Origin: Antedon mediterranea
Taxonomy: Eukaryota > Echinodermata > Crinoidea > Comatulida > Antedonidae
NCBI RefSeq assembly: GCF_964355755.1
Contig: NC_092673.1
Span: forward strand, 129,001-193,000
Direction: 5' to 3'
Length of the DNA stretch: 64,000 nt
The notes under the pieces are model-generated. The model saw nothing but the letters and a program-made list of their open reading frames with translations, searched no databases and was not told where the DNA came from. Position 1 is the first letter of the stretch, and every line of letters starts with the position of its first letter. The position numbers and the translations under genes were made by a program. Positions 21,746 to 34,046 of this stretch are shown here, piece after piece.

Positions 21746-22170
21746 TTATACCAAAGAACTTACCGTATAACACAAGAATCTCCTGTTCGTCCGAAGCGCG
21801 TAACAATTTCGAAAGGCATTGTGGGATAGAATAGAGCTATGGGTGGCGCCATTGTGAGCCATGGAGTAGGGCGCCCGCATCAAATTAGAAAGTCAAAATC
21901 ATAGAGGGGATCTACTAATGCTCTAGGGGGTATAGAGTAATTGACTGAGGAGTAGGGCGCCCGCATCAAATTAGAAAGTCAAAATCATAGAGGGGATCTG
22001 CTAATACTCTAGGGGGTAGAGTAATTGACTTCCTAGTTTGGAGGGGGCGCTGCTCCATGCTGTGAAATGGCGTCGCCCAGTTTGACCTTTTAACCCTGTA
22101 CTTCCGATACTGTGTTTTGAATGCAAATTGAAGAACAGGAGATTCTTGTGTTATAAGTTCTTTGCTTATA
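21746..22170. mobile_element. Candidate MITE with inverted repeats and internal 88-bp duplication
   Basis: AAAGAACTT and AACACAAGAATCTCCTGTTC at about 21753-21787 recur inverted at about 22133-22164. Between them, 21863-22037 is a tandem duplication of about 88 bp (each copy with GGAGTAGGGCGCCCGCATC). No target duplication was identified. Just left, 21540-21660 is a patch of repeated ATGCCAGAT/AATGCC words. Confidence 0.55.
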
Positions 22171-22546
22171 CTCAAAATGAAAAGAGACATCATACACGCG
22201 AAATATAGACCTCACTACTGTCAGATTTCCTTTCTGCATGCTCTTAATAATTAAAAAAACAAGTCGTATATCTTGAATTGACGATGTAAATACAGCTGAT
22301 TGTGTATAGATAATAAAAAAATAATTTATTATAGTAAATAGTAATAGTGAAACTAATTATTATTTTCGAGACAAAATCCAAGAAATCGCTAGAAAATTAA
22401 TTATTTTTACTTTATGAAATGAAGGATCAACTCACGCCATACACACAATGTCAATAACAAACATGACTTTTCGTCTCATACTTATTTATTTAAATAAAAC
22501 TTAATGAAATAAAATACATCCTGTCAATGTTCTTGGTATTCTTTTT

Positions 22547-25500
22547 TCATTCTACCGCTGTTGATTCAACTATAGCTTCGGGGGATTCGTCTTCTAATGG
22601 AGATGATGGTAACGGCATAGATATATTGTCATCCTGTGGAGATAACCACGTTGGTTAATCGTTGGTATATAAATAATAATAACTAGCAGTAATGATCACA
22701 TTTATTTTAATAGATCAGAAGAGAACGATGACCTTTGGTAAATGTCATGTGCTGCTGCACTGATTTTGTAATAATAATGTCGGATTCACATTATTACTGT
22801 TAACACTAATATTCGGATATTTTTCTTCCTAAAATTGTATGTTTTAGAATTTTTTTATAAACTTCTTGAAGTTGCAATCATTTTTTATAATATAATAGAA
22901 TAATAATATAAAACTGAAAAGTAGAATCAGTGACTACTAAAATGAACAAGATCATGATATACATTGTTCCGATATGAACCATAATACAATTATTTATACT
23001 AGTCTTGTTATTTAATAAGAAGGATATTACTCTGGTATACAAACAATTGAATAATAAACTTTAAATATTGAATTAACTAATATTGAATAGTACTTTCATT
23101 ATGAACAAGTCGTACCGTATATTGAATTAACTAATATTGAATAGCACTTTCATTATGAACAAGTCGTGGAAAAGTACAGCTGATCAAACGCGTATAATTC
23201 TCGAGAAAAGGAGAATAAAACACATTTTACACAATTGATATATTAAACACTCGGCAGCACAAATAGCAGTTATTTTTCATTTTGTTTATTTATTAATACC
23301 AATTGTATTTGAGAGAAATTTTATTACAGCATAAAAAGAAACAAACTGTTACCTAACACCACCATACAAAATTGAAAATAGAAATTGAGTTGATGAGCAA
23401 CAAGGCCAACAGCTATAAGTCGCGTGCTAAAACGCATAGTGATACCGGACCGACAGACAGACCGACAGACCGACCGACCGACATAGTGAACTAGAGTCGC
23501 GTTCACGCGACTAAAAACGGGACACTAAAAAGACTTTTATTCTAAACATTGTAGACCCCTGAATCATAATGATTGTATTTTTGGTCATTCTGTGGTTTAA
23601 ACGGACTGGATGGTCAGTGGTCATTCTGTGGTTTAAACGGGCTTGATGGTCAATGGTCATTCTATTGTTTAAATGGTCAATGTTACTCAATGAGTCCAAT
23701 TTACCTTTGTCATAGGGTTGTCACATATTATAACTGACGAAAAAATGTCACATTCTGTGGCGTTTTTATGCGTTGTTACTATATCCACCTGTTGAGAAAC
23801 AATGATAATGGTTATGATTTGTAGTGAAAGTTATTCGTGATGTTATTGATTGTAATATTTTGTGTGATGCAGTATTTTGCAAAAATTTTACAGAAAGCGG
23901 ATAAAAAATAAATTATGAATACCTTATTAGATTTCAGGTAAAACGGGAAATACGTGTTATCTGCAGACGGTCTGGTTAATGAAAGAAAAATGAAATGTCC
24001 ATAGAGAAGAGTGGCGTGCTCAACACCATTGATGATCTTAGTTCTATAGGGAAAAAACACTGTGTTATAAAACCAAAGAAGGCTAATAAAAAATCAAACA
24101 TTATATAATTTCACTTTCCTTCGTCTACAAGGACGTTAAGATGTTGGTCTCATCATCAAACACATACACACCTATTAGCAATTCATATTTTGATAACATT
24201 TTATAACAAACCTTTTCAATTTTGCAATGAGACTATTTGACATCCATACAGTAATTGGAACAGCGAGAAACCAGAATGTAAATACTGCCAGAAATATCAG
24301 ATAGAAATTGATCTTATTGGCATTCTTTTTGATTGTGAAAAACCCGGCATAGTACATCCACAGCATTCCTGTTATTTTGATGATAAAAACTTGTTGTAAA
24401 CTTTTAAAGGTATTAGGCACTAATGGATAGTTCAATGTACTGCAACAATTATATTATAAAACCATATGACTGATATAAGATATAAAAGCCCATTCGTTAC
24501 GGTACTTATAGTTTCTTTTGTACGGTATAATAATGTGTATTTGGTAATGCGTATACATTTCTCTATTTATTATTGCGTATGCGGTTCTAAGTTGATATTG
24601 ATGGTTGTAATGCCAATTGATATAAGGCCCTGTTCAGACCCATGGCGTTGGACCGTTTTAGCGTACGACGCTAAAAGAATGTGTGTCTGAACTGTTGGGA
24701 ATTAGCGTAACAACACGTCGTACGACGCTTCTACCGTTACGGTATTAGTGGAAAACGGTTGATAGTACCAATTGCATTAAAAGGAATATTGTTTTACTGA
24801 CCTATAAACTGCAGAATAATTAATCCATAGCCCGCTACTGAAGCATATTTACTGATGACGTCACGAGGATCAAACTTTATTTCACGATAAACGTACAGTG
24901 ATGAGTACGTGATACAATAACACGTCATTAATATGCAAATTTTCAAGGATGTTACTGGTCTCAATCGTGCCCTGTAATAATGCAATAAAACAGTAAATTA
25001 ATTAGCAAGTGTATCATTGTGCCATTACTATTCCAATCAAGATTTTAAATTTAAATCATATTTGTTGCGAGATTCTGTAAATTTTAAGAACCAAAGAAAT
25101 GGAGAAAGGAACATATTACGACAGAAAAGACGCTAAATATTTTTCAAGTATATATTTAAATAGAGATAAATAAATGAATACATATATTTTCCGGCAATAA
25201 AGAACTATTAACCTGGTCACAGTATATCCTTTTGCCACCAAAATAAGAAGTAATACAAATGTGATACTCGAACACGATGATAATATTTCTCCTGGAAATA
25301 AAAATTAAACATTTTGTTATTAAATAAGGTGTCCCATAATGATAGTTTATCATTGATTTCACTATTTATAGATAGAGACGTTTATAGGTAGTTGAATGGG
25401 TTATCCAATACACCGTACTTTAGCATTTTGAGCTACGTCGACACGCACGTGCATTCTATAGTTGCATTGTATTTACTTTGAATTACAAATTGAAATGTTA

Positions 25501-28500
25501 CTGTACCAATCATTTCTAGATTTGGCAGTCCAATACCATTAGTTGCATATTCTATCAAAGCAACCGCTTGTAGAAAAATACTAAGAGTTTGTATATAGCA
25601 GGACCAACAGAATACCTGGTAACTAGCATGTAGAAGACGCCGTTGGTGCATTACACCTACAATAAAAAGATTAGGCCTCAATATTCATTATTGGCTCATT
25701 AGTTTTAACTTTAAAAATCTAATACCTATACACATTGGCAGGTAAAACTTGCTTATATATTATGATTGTTTAAACTATAAGTTCTTTTAATAAACATGAT
25801 TTAGAAGTGTAGGCTAATGTGTATAGTGGTATTAGATCATTCACCAGTAGGTTTTTGATATTTTTTTGGTATAGACTTGTTTCTAACAAATTATAAGGCT
25901 TCGTAGGTGAAATATGTACATGATATGAAAAATACCAACAATTACTCACTTTTAAACCGGCACAACGAAAATAAAATGACGCAATATAATCCCAAAAACA
26001 CGACATTGGTTTCTAGGATATCTAAAAATAAATAAGAACTTGGTGAATCAAGTTCGAGTTTAAGCGTAGGACTGGTATATAAATTTCAAAAATTCAAGGA
26101 CAAATGGACAAATATGATTAAGATTATGACGTGTAATGGTCTTGTTATTGTTCATATGGTAAAGTTTATCGAAACATTGAGTAACACGACTTGAGAAATA
26201 ATGATATCAATAAATCATGTCACCTTCATGCTTAAATGAATTTACCCGTTCGACTGCGTAGGCCTACTGATAGAGCTTATTCGATTGATGCCTCATCCAA
26301 TATTAATGCTCCTAATGAGATTCATTAATTAGCTCATTGGTACTAATCAGTAACTAGCCATTTACTAAACTAGTTATTAGCAGACAGAACGACGACTGGT
26401 GTTTAGAGGGGAGCTCGGAACATGATGATTAATGAGTAGGCCCCCTTGTAATAATCCAGCTACATAAATTATTAGAAAATTAATTATGAAAATTGTCCTA
26501 CGTCGATTTTGTATTAAGCTCCTAATAAATTACAAAATAAAAACAACCTCAACCAACACAGTAAAGTATATTATAGAAAAGCTCTGTCTTCACTATTAAA
26601 CTTCTAATGACAAAAAAAATGTGATAGACCAAATATTATGGTAGTTCTATGACATCATCATGTCCATATATGGTGTTTTGTTGTAAACTGACTCACGGCG
26701 TTCATCTGCTGAGAAATGTCTATCGATTAATCGGTGTCCATTCGTCATGTTGATATTGTAGTGCAGATTTAATATTCCATTAGCCTTGCAGTTTGCAATA
26801 GTCAAATACCACCATCGTTCATCAGAATGTTCAAATGTGTGTTGTCCAAAACAAAACAGCTCCTGTAAACACAGTAACAAGTTTGACACAAAATAAATTG
26901 GTCTATTCATTGTACATATAGTCTGGGAGCACAGTGGGTTTTGTTTAGCTAAGTACTAAGATTTGAGATGTGGAGTATGTAGACATGGTCTATCGGCCCT
27001 GTTCAATTCTAAGGGGGAACCAAATTACCCCTAATAGACAGATGATGGGTGGTATATATTGATGTTTGTATTGCGCTTCGGTTATAGAATTCAGTGACGG
27101 TGTGTTCAATTTATGGAGGTTATTTTACTTTGACAAATAATTGTTGTATTGATAGAACGGTCAGAAGGTCTCGACTTGACTATTTTCTATTATATTTATT
27201 CTATGCACTAACTTGTTCGTTATCGGAATTTATTTTACAGTTTGTTGGTTGACTTAGATTAACCGTGTTCCTAAAACTGCCATCCAGCAATCCCTGCTTC
27301 TCTAGACAAGTCTGAAAATAAAAATCGTCAATTTTATTTTTCTTAACCCAAGTTTTTATCTGTTTTTAGGGCCTATATTAAAATGAATTCCATCCATTAA
27401 AAAAATCAGCAAGAAATATAGTACCAAAACGGTCACCGGCCTTTATATAAGTATAACATGTTTTTGATTGAATACCGTAATCATTAATAAATTGAACGTA
27501 TCACACTCACAATAAATGAACTCATGCTTAATGGATGCACACACCCACACACACACCTACCTACATATGTATATGAATATGACATTTTTTGCACGATATT
27601 TCAATGAAGAGGGCGCTGACCAGAAAATATTAATGACATTGTTGATCTTGCAGTTTTCAAAAACAAAGGGCTACATTTGATTCATCTTAATGCTAGATCC
27701 CTTCTGCCCAAACTTTCTGAGCTCAAACTAATTGCAATCAATACCAAGGCAGACGTTATTTGTGTCACTGAGACGTACATGGCTACATACGTCAATCACA
27801 GACGACGAAATAAAAATGAATGGTTACAGCTCTGTCAGATGTGACAGAAAATCAGATGCTCATGGTGGAACTTTAATTTATATAAAAGATAGCCTTGCTT
27901 TTAATGAAGTGCCTGTAACAGCAATCAGCAATCTGGAATCGGTATGGATTGACATAATTTTACCTAAGTCTAAACCTATTCTAATAGGGTGTGTCTATCG
28001 ACCACCGAATCAGCATTGCTTCATCGAGGATTTCAACACCCTAATTGGAGGCAATGAAAAAGAGACCATTATATTAGGTGATTTTAATATCAACGTTCTC
28101 GATCGAAAGAATCCCCTGACAAAACAATATGAAGAGTTGCTGAATAATCATGGCATGGACCAATTAATTAAAGAACCATCCAGAATTACGTCAACATCAT
28201 CAACATTGATAGACCACATATTGTGTAACAACAAGCACACAATTACTCATAGTGGTATACTCAAATACGGTCTTAGTGACCACTTCATCACCTTTTGTAT
28301 TAGAAAAAAGTCTCGTGCTAAATTAAACGAACATAAATATGCCGAGTTTCGGTCTTTAAAAAATTATACACCCGAACTACTTAATTCTGCATTATCTGAA
28401 AATATAGACTGGTCTAACGTATATAACTCAAACGATGTAAATATTGCTTTTAATAATTTTCACCAGCACCTTATAACACTAATAGATAAAATAGCTCCAA

Positions 28501-31500
28501 TCAGGGAGTTGTAATAACAACTCCCTGCTCCAATGAAGCGTATCCGCATTAAATCAAGAACTGAAGAATGGAATTCTTAGTTTGCTGCGTGAACGAGACA
28601 GGCTACTAAAAAGGTTCACTAACAACAAAACTCATTTAGATATTTATGAAGATTATGTTAAAATTAGAAATTTAGTTCAGATTAGTATTAAAAATGCTAA
28701 AGCCGATTTTATAAAAAACAAAATATTAGAAAATAAAGCTAAACCTAAGGAACTCTGGAGAACTTTAAAAAATCTAGGTTATAGTAATAAGAACATAAGT
28801 GATGCAAAGATAGTGTTAAAAAATGGAGATAGTACTATAAATGACCCTAAAGGTATTGCAACCGAATTCAACAGATTCTTTACTCACGTTGCTCAGGATC
28901 TCAGAAATAAGTTACCTCAACAAAGCAATCAATATCTACCCGGTTCTAGTTACTTTAAAACTCATTATGATAAGAAAAATATTACCAAATTTAAGCTTGA
29001 TCCTGTGAGTGAAGAATTTGTTGAAAAGTATTTAAGTTCACTAAATCCTACTAAAGCCTCAGGACCAGACAACATCCCTGCTCGTTTTCTAAAAGATGGA
29101 GCAACTTTCTTAAAAGGTCCCCTAACCCTTATAATAAACCTTTCCCTTAAAACTGAAATTGTACCAGACCAATTTAAAATAGCAAAAGTAAAGCCGATAT
29201 TTAAAAAAGGCGATCGTACTGACACAAATAACTACCGCCCTGTTAGCCTATTAAGTTGTACCTCTAAGATTCTAGAAAAGGCTGTGTATGTCCAGCTAGC
29301 CAGACACCTGGTAGATAATGATGTGATAACAGATTCTCAGTCTGGTTTCAGAGAAGGGTTTTCCACTGAAACCTGTCTTACTCATTTATTGGATCATGTG
29401 AAATCAAAAATGGCCAATGGGTTTCTTACAGGATGGTTTTGCTGGACATTCGAAAGGCCTTCGATTCGGTCGATCACTTCATTCTTTGTGATAAACTCAG
29501 AAGAATCGGATGCGATTCAACTAAATGGTTCCGCTCTTACTTGTCTAATAGGAAACAATTTGTTGAAATTAAGGGAGGTAAATCAAAAAATATGGCTATT
29601 GCACATGGCGTCCCCCAAGGGAGCATATTGGGACCTTTGCTGTTCCTAGTGTACATAAATGATGTTGTTTCATCAGTTGAATCAAAATGTAAAGTGCTAC
29701 TATATGCAGATGACTGTGCCATCTTGTATTCAGACCGAAACCCTAATACTATTTCGGCTGTACTTAGTGCTTCGTTAAATCTTTGTAATGAGTGGCTTAT
29801 TGATAACCGACTTACAATTCATCCAGGTAAAACTGAATGCATTCTGTTGGGAACGAAACGTCGATTAAAAAATGTTTCATTCCAACTCAATGCCCTTGAA
29901 TGTGATATCAAATCAACAGAGTCGGTTAGGTATTTAGGTGTCCAGATTGACCAACAGGCTTCTGGGAATCTGATTGCCAATTCAGTAATAACTAGCGCAA
30001 ATAGCCGTATAAAATGTATGTACAGACAATCCAAATATCTTGATTTTGGTAGTAGGAAACTTCTCTCTTCAGCTCTAATTCAGCCTCTTTTTGACTATGC
30101 TTCCCCAGCATGGTATAATGACTCTTCTCAGGTTCACAAACTCAGGCTTCAGACTACTCAAAACAAAATATTCAGATTTATTACTCAATCAGATTCGAGA
30201 TCTCATGTTGGTCAATCTGAGCTGAAATCAATCGGATATCTGAACGTCCCAGAAAGAGTTAAGTTCAAATGTTTATGCAATGTATATAAAATTTTTAATA
30301 GTTCTGCTCCAATGTATCTAAATAGTAACTTTGTTCGTATTGTTGATTACCACTCTAGAAGGACACGTAGTGCCACAAATTTAAATTATAGGATTCCAAT
30401 AATTAAGGGCTGCGAACAAAAAACTTTTTATTACAACTCAATAAAAGCCTGGAACGCTATACCATTATATGTTAAAAGTAATATTTCATTAGAAAATGTT
30501 TAATTGTCACTAAAAAAGCATCTCCTCAACATTTAATTCTCATGTGCAATAAATTATAAAAAGGTTTTAGCATAATGCAGTAAATCAATAATTTTCTGTA
30601 ATCTGTAAATTAAGAATAAATAATATAAATATAATAAGGGTAAAAATTAATTGTAATTTTGTTACTTTAGTGCAATAAATCAATTTTTGTATATATCTTA
30701 TTATAAATCTTTCTTAAAACTGAAAATTAGGATTACATTTTTGATAAGTGTTAGATAAACTGTTATTTTTAAACTTTTATATTTTTATACCATTTTTTAA
30801 GGATTCTTTTGATGTAATTTGTATGTTCTTTATCAGTTCCTTGTTTTTAGGACCCAAGGGAAAATAAGTTTTTAACTTTTCTTGGCATTCCTTGTAATCA
30901 AGGCCTGTGTTTCTGTGCAATTGTTTTTTCTACTTTTTTTTTTTGCATTGTTTTTATTGTTTTTTAACCTTGATTACTAAATAAAGAAATTCAAAATTCA
31001 AATGATACAAAAATGATTCATAATTGCAAATATTACCAGAGTATCTTCATGTTTTCTAATGAATGGCCATTGTGTAACGTCATCGTTAAATATAAGAAAC
31101 TGATAGCAGCATTCAGACTAAAAGAAAAGTATTTAGTATTAGTAACAACGGTAGGTACACAGGTCTGTGGTACTTATGTTTTGTTTTATTATTTCGGCAA
31201 TCTTGAACCAACAAGCATTCAAACATCGTTCATTTTATTACTAAAAACGGGATCAGGATGAACGGGAACAGAATGAACAGGATCAGGATGAAACACGTAC
31301 AAAACACGTACAAAACAATGTGTCAATCAATGTATTTTTTAAATGTGTTATTCAAATAAATAATACTATTAGAAATGTTAACCGTTGACAGTACTTACCA
31401 GCGGATAATGAAAATTAAAAACTAATTCTCCGTATTCATTTGGTTGGAAAACGAATCGAGATAGAAACACAAAGTTCTAGAGAAATTAAACAAATAGACA

Positions 31501-31708
31501 GTTTAAAGTATTTTGGAGGCCCATTAAACGTTAAGTAACTAGGCTTAACCGTCCGTGGTCGTGTACTGAAATTTAGATAGATGGCAAACTGACAAACAAT
31601 TGTTTTTACCTGCTGTTTTTCGTTTATTGTGCCACTGACGTGTTTCGAAACAGTTGATTGTGTCCCAAATATTATAATCAACCCTATAAATTTGAAAAAT
31701 GTATCCAT
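22547..31708 (-). CDS. TMEM145: TMEM145/GPR180-family seven-transmembrane protein, complete, 12 exons, 452 aa
   Basis: Minus-strand coding exons: 31610-31708, 31399-31476, 31037-31117, 27213-27311, 26697-26862, 25950-26021, 25507-25656, 25213-25291, 24802-24971, 24212-24368, 23923-24043, 22547-22633. All introns are GT-AG, phases agree, and 1359 nt end at TGA. There is a signal peptide (FFKFIGLIIIFG), then a luminal or extracellular domain with SKHVSGTI, FVFLSRFVF, CC...FNDDVTQWP and WWYLTIANC...MTNG, ending HFSADE (168-173), the hallmark of the GpcrRhopsn4 family. Seven hydrophobic segments follow (including ATNGIG, AKGYTVTR, AGYGL, FWFLAVP and FLSLTRPSADN). The tail is short and acidic. Family knowledge: orphan receptor-like proteins of the secretory pathway or cell surface, with poorly defined biochemistry. 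TMEM145 fits better than GPR180. Intron 3 contains a LINE in antisense orientation. Confidence 0.93.
23068..23168. repeat. Tandem duplication, about 55-bp unit, intronic
   Basis: Two copies of a unit containing TTGAATTAACTAATATTGAA and CATTATGAACAAGTCGT lie in the last intron of the TMEM145-like gene. Confidence 0.85.
23449..23481. repeat. GACA/GACC microsatellite, intronic
   Basis: A run of GACAGACA and GACCGACC tetranucleotides in the last intron of the TMEM145-like gene. Confidence 0.85.
23575..23690. repeat. Tandem 36-bp repeat, 2-3 copies, intronic
   Basis: Units contain GGTCATTCTGTGGTTTAAAC and GATGGTCA; the third copy is degenerate. It keeps a short minus-strand ORF open (23511-23699) with no acceptor or donor that would make it an exon. 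Confidence 0.8.
27660..28514 (+). pseudogene. LINE endonuclease domain, broken
   Basis: The AP-endonuclease-like domain begins near IHLNARSLL in one frame and continues after a frameshift near 27770 as WLHTSITDDEI. Catalytic-type motifs GDFN and SDHF are present. It ends at in-frame stops at 28512-28517 that come from the palindromic insertion. Confidence 0.85.
28502..28527. repeat. 26-bp near-perfect palindrome inserted in the LINE, with 7-8 bp target duplication
   Basis: Arms CAGGGAGTTGT and ACAACTCCCTG surround AATA. The flanks are CTCCAAT at 28495-28501 and 28528-28534 (eight bases, GCTCCAAT, if the last G is counted as flank). Removing the insertion plus one duplicate leaves the LINE frame open through this point, so it is a true insertion rather than an ancestral feature. 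Confidence 0.8.
28582..30503 (+). pseudogene. LINE reverse transcriptase domain, broken
   Basis: Two overlapping ORFs (28582-29649 and 29433-30503) form one reverse transcriptase with a frameshift near 29430, just before LLDIRKAFDSVDH. The catalytic YADD is intact. The C-terminal part (RYLGVQID, LFDYASPAWY, NSIKAWNAIP) is typical of CR1/L2/Jockey-related elements. Confidence 0.9.
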
Positions 31709-33256
31709 TTCATTCTGAATATATTGTCCCTTTTCCCCCGACGAGATGTAGATTTTATTTTGTTTTTATTACGTTGTCATGCCAAATGGTAGGTAGGTCC
31801 TCCTCGCGTGCGTGCCACAACATTACCGCGTACATGCGTTACTATGACCGTTGTTTCCATGGCCAGTAACTGTTTTGTTTCCACGGCTGCTACACATGGC
31901 TACGCATTTCCGTACGCATTTCTGTTTTACAATATGAAGACGCAATTGAATTCATATTATTAAATATTATTATATTATTATTATTGTTATTAAATATTAT
32001 TAGTGATATTATTTTAATCCAAAAAACTGTTTCCTTCTCTTTTGTATTTAAATACTGTACTACCTGGACGTACCAGAAAACTTGGGCAATTTTGTTTTCT
32101 ACAATAAAGTGTAATAATAATAATTGGATTTATTTATTTGAGTTGACTGTCGGAGCGTGTTGGGCAAAACTCCATTTTAAATATACCGATATTCGAAAAT
32201 GTCGATTTTTCAAACTTCAAAACAGACTAATAGTGCAATAGCTTTCAAACATCCAAATCAATAACTGGAAAGATAGGTCTAGTGCCCTCTAAACTGTATG
32301 TGACGTAGAATACATGAAAAAGAGTGCATGATGATACATATATTATTAATGCCCTCTAAATATCCAAAGTTCAGTAATACAGTATATTGTAGTCAATTTT
32401 ATTATAGATGAATTCCTCAAAAAATACAATACAAAAGATTTGGTGACAAAACATTAGGATTATTTTTGAAAGCTTTTGTCTTTCCACTTCCATGACAATC
32501 AAACATAATGTATATTGATCAAGTTGATTGGTTCAATAGACGTGACGTAATATCTATATATAATATTGGAAATTCCAGATTTCCTATCTTTCTAATTCAA
32601 CTCTCAATTTCTCGGAATGGTTGTTTAGTATACGAGTTATGAACTCCCATTTCTTTTTTAGGTGAGCATATTGTTTTACTATTTTATAATTATGTGCTAA
32701 GCTAATTAAATGTGCATCATAAAAAAATGTGTTTTTGAGTTTCCATTTTGTCTTTAACCTGCGATACTGGATAAAAATACATGGTAATAATAATACAAAT
32801 AATAATATGATAATCATCCTTGGTGGCATATCAAGGAAGTATAATCAATATATTATAGCTGATTGCCAAATACAATTCGGTAAAGTACAATGGCTCAGAG
32901 GTTGACGAGAGTAGTACTATAACCTATGGGCGGCCAATAGGGCCAATATTCATAAAAATAATCAAAGATCATTTCTCATATTTAGTTATATTTATTTACT
33001 CAGTCAATTTACTTTAAATGAATTCCTTAATTTATATAAAATATATTTTAATTTCTATATTATGAGTATGGCCCAACCAGCCACCCAAGCCCACCATCGA
33101 TTTTTTTTTCATGTTTACCGAAGCGTTCAATCAGGTTTGTTAAACATTTTGCTGTAGGCCGAACGGAAATACTTTCTTTGTAAATTCTATACGTTAACAG
33201 ATACAGACAGATAACAACATTGTGATATTATTCTACTTTGCACGTAGGTCTAACTA
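31709..33256. promoter_or_regulatory. Divergent intergenic region between TMEM145-like and macrodomain gene 1
   Basis: The TMEM145-like gene leaves to the left and macrodomain gene 1 to the right, so both promoters probably lie here. Nothing can be assigned base by base. A splice-acceptor-like TTCTACTTTGCACGTAG ends at 33247, nine bases before the macrodomain ATG, suggesting a non-coding 5' exon upstream. An 81-residue minus-strand ORF lies at 32584-32829. Confidence 0.4.
32584..32829 (-). CDS. Possible 81-residue single-pass membrane microprotein
   Basis: The ATG-initiated ORF encodes a hydrophobic N-terminus (MIIILLFVLLLPCIFI) followed by a basic, helix-prone tail rich in Lys and aromatic residues (YRRLKTKWKLK, AHLKKKWEF) and ending LRVELER. 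It is not repetitive. No family is recognised and no splice or promoter evidence supports it. It may be chance in AT-rich DNA. Confidence 0.3.
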   Translation of the reverse strand: MPPRMIIILLFVLLLPCIFIQYRRLKTKWKLKNTFFYDAHLISLAHNYKIVKQYAHLKKKWEFITRILNNHSEKLRVELER

Positions 33257-33994
33257 ATGGAAGAACAGTTCGTTAGCATGTTGGTAGTAGGTAGCATGAT
33301 TATCCTAGTGATCGTGTGCTTGGCAATCTACATAATATACAAGAAATGTAGGTCTACTAAACCTCCACCTTATTGTGAACTGAAGGAATCCGTATCGTAC
33401 CAGCATTCACGACCAGCGTATGTACTCGATAGAGAAGTCACAGTTACTGTGATTCAAGGAGATATTACCGAAGAACAAGTTGATGTCATTGTAAACGCAG
33501 CGAATGGCAGACTTCAACATGGTGGCGGTGTTGCTAGAGCAATTGCCAGTAAAGCTGGTAACGAAATTAACAAAGAAGGACAGCGAAAATTGAATCTTCG
33601 TGAAGGACACAAACTTAATGTGTCAGAGGTTTTGCATACAAGTGGTTATAATTTGCCAGCTAAATACGTCATCCACGCCGTTGGACCAGTTCGCGGAAAG
33701 GACCACTCATTCAGACCACTCCTGCACAAGACATTTTTAAATTGTCTTGAATACGCAGAAATGCTTGAAGCACAATCCATTGCTATTCCCTTGATCAGTT
33801 CTGGAATCTACGGCGGTGGTAAGAGCGAGTGTGCGGAATCTTTAGTTAATGCCGTCATTGAATTTTCTCAAAATCACGACTTTATGATACTGAAAACAAT
33901 TCGACTGGTAAACATAGATGATGAAGCAACTCGAGCAATTAATACAATATTACCAATTGCATTGGAGAAAACAGGACAAAAACAATCATACTAA
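33257..33994 (+). CDS. Membrane-anchored macrodomain protein 1, 245 aa
   Basis: One uninterrupted coding exon with a likely spliced 5' leader (acceptor ending 33247). Residues 8-28 form one hydrophobic helix (MLVVGSMIILVIVCLAIYIIY) followed by KKCR, predicting N-out, C-in anchoring. Residues 60-240 are a macro domain: VIQGDIT (65-71), VNAANGRLQHGGGVARAI (79-96), LPAKYVIHAVGP (133-144) and SSGIYGGG (181-188). Family knowledge: macro domains bind ADP-ribose through these loops. The position after GGGV is Ala rather than the Asp found in MacroD-type hydrolases, so a reader or altered activity is likely. A 36-bp palindrome lies 17 bp after the stop. A tandem paralogue starts at 36522. The substrate and membrane are unknown. 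Confidence 0.93.
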   Translation: MEEQFVSMLVVGSMIILVIVCLAIYIIYKKCRSTKPPPYCELKESVSYQHSRPAYVLDREVTVTVIQGDITEEQVDVIVNAANGRLQHGGGVARAIASKAGNEINKEGQRKLNLREGHKLNVSEVLHTSGYNLPAKYVIHAVGPVRGKDHSFRPLLHKTFLNCLEYAEMLEAQSIAIPLISSGIYGGGKSECAESLVNAVIEFSQNHDFMILKTIRLVNIDDEATRAINTILPIALEKTGQKQSY

Positions 33995-34010
33995 ATAGTT
34001 TCTGTAAGCC

Positions 34011-34046
34011 CAGGGAAGAGCTAAATTGTAGTTTAACTCTTCCCTG
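34011..34046. repeat. 36-bp palindromic insertion with 7-bp target duplication
   Basis: Arms CAGGGAAGAG and CTCTTCCCTG (extended by CTAAA/TTTAA) surround a 6-bp loop. The flanks are GTAAGCC (34004-34010) and GTAAGCA (34047-34053), six of seven identical. It shares CAGGGA...TCCCTG ends and the tiny-palindrome plan with 28502-28527. It lies in the presumed 3' untranslated region of macrodomain gene 1. Confidence 0.65.

Larger units (their letters stand above)
27620..30990 (+). mobile_element. 5'-truncated, inactive LINE (CR1/L2/Jockey-like) in antisense to the TMEM145-like gene
   Basis: It contains the C-terminal part of an ORF1-less non-LTR element: endonuclease (LNARSL, GDFNIN, LSDHF), then reverse transcriptase (KASGPDNIP, NNYRPVSLLS, FDSVDH, GVPQGSILGPLLF, YADD at 29703-29714) and a 3' untranslated region ending in an AAATAAAG/AAATTC-rich tail. 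The reading frame is broken near 27770 (frameshift), 28511 (stop codons from a 26-bp palindromic insertion), 28577 (frameshift) and 29430 (frameshift). The start is truncated near 27620. It lies between exons at 31037-31117 and 27213-27311. Confidence 0.9.

Noticed and set aside
23511-23699. Possible extra exon of the TMEM145-like gene
   Set aside because: It is a 36-bp tandem repeat; no acceptor-donor pair keeps phase, and the exons on either side join directly in phase 0.
24620-24760. Palindromic CGTCGTACGACG and GTTCAGAC/GTCTGAAC words in a TMEM145-like intron
   Set aside because: Suggestive of a small repeat, but no target duplication or second copy is visible in the window.
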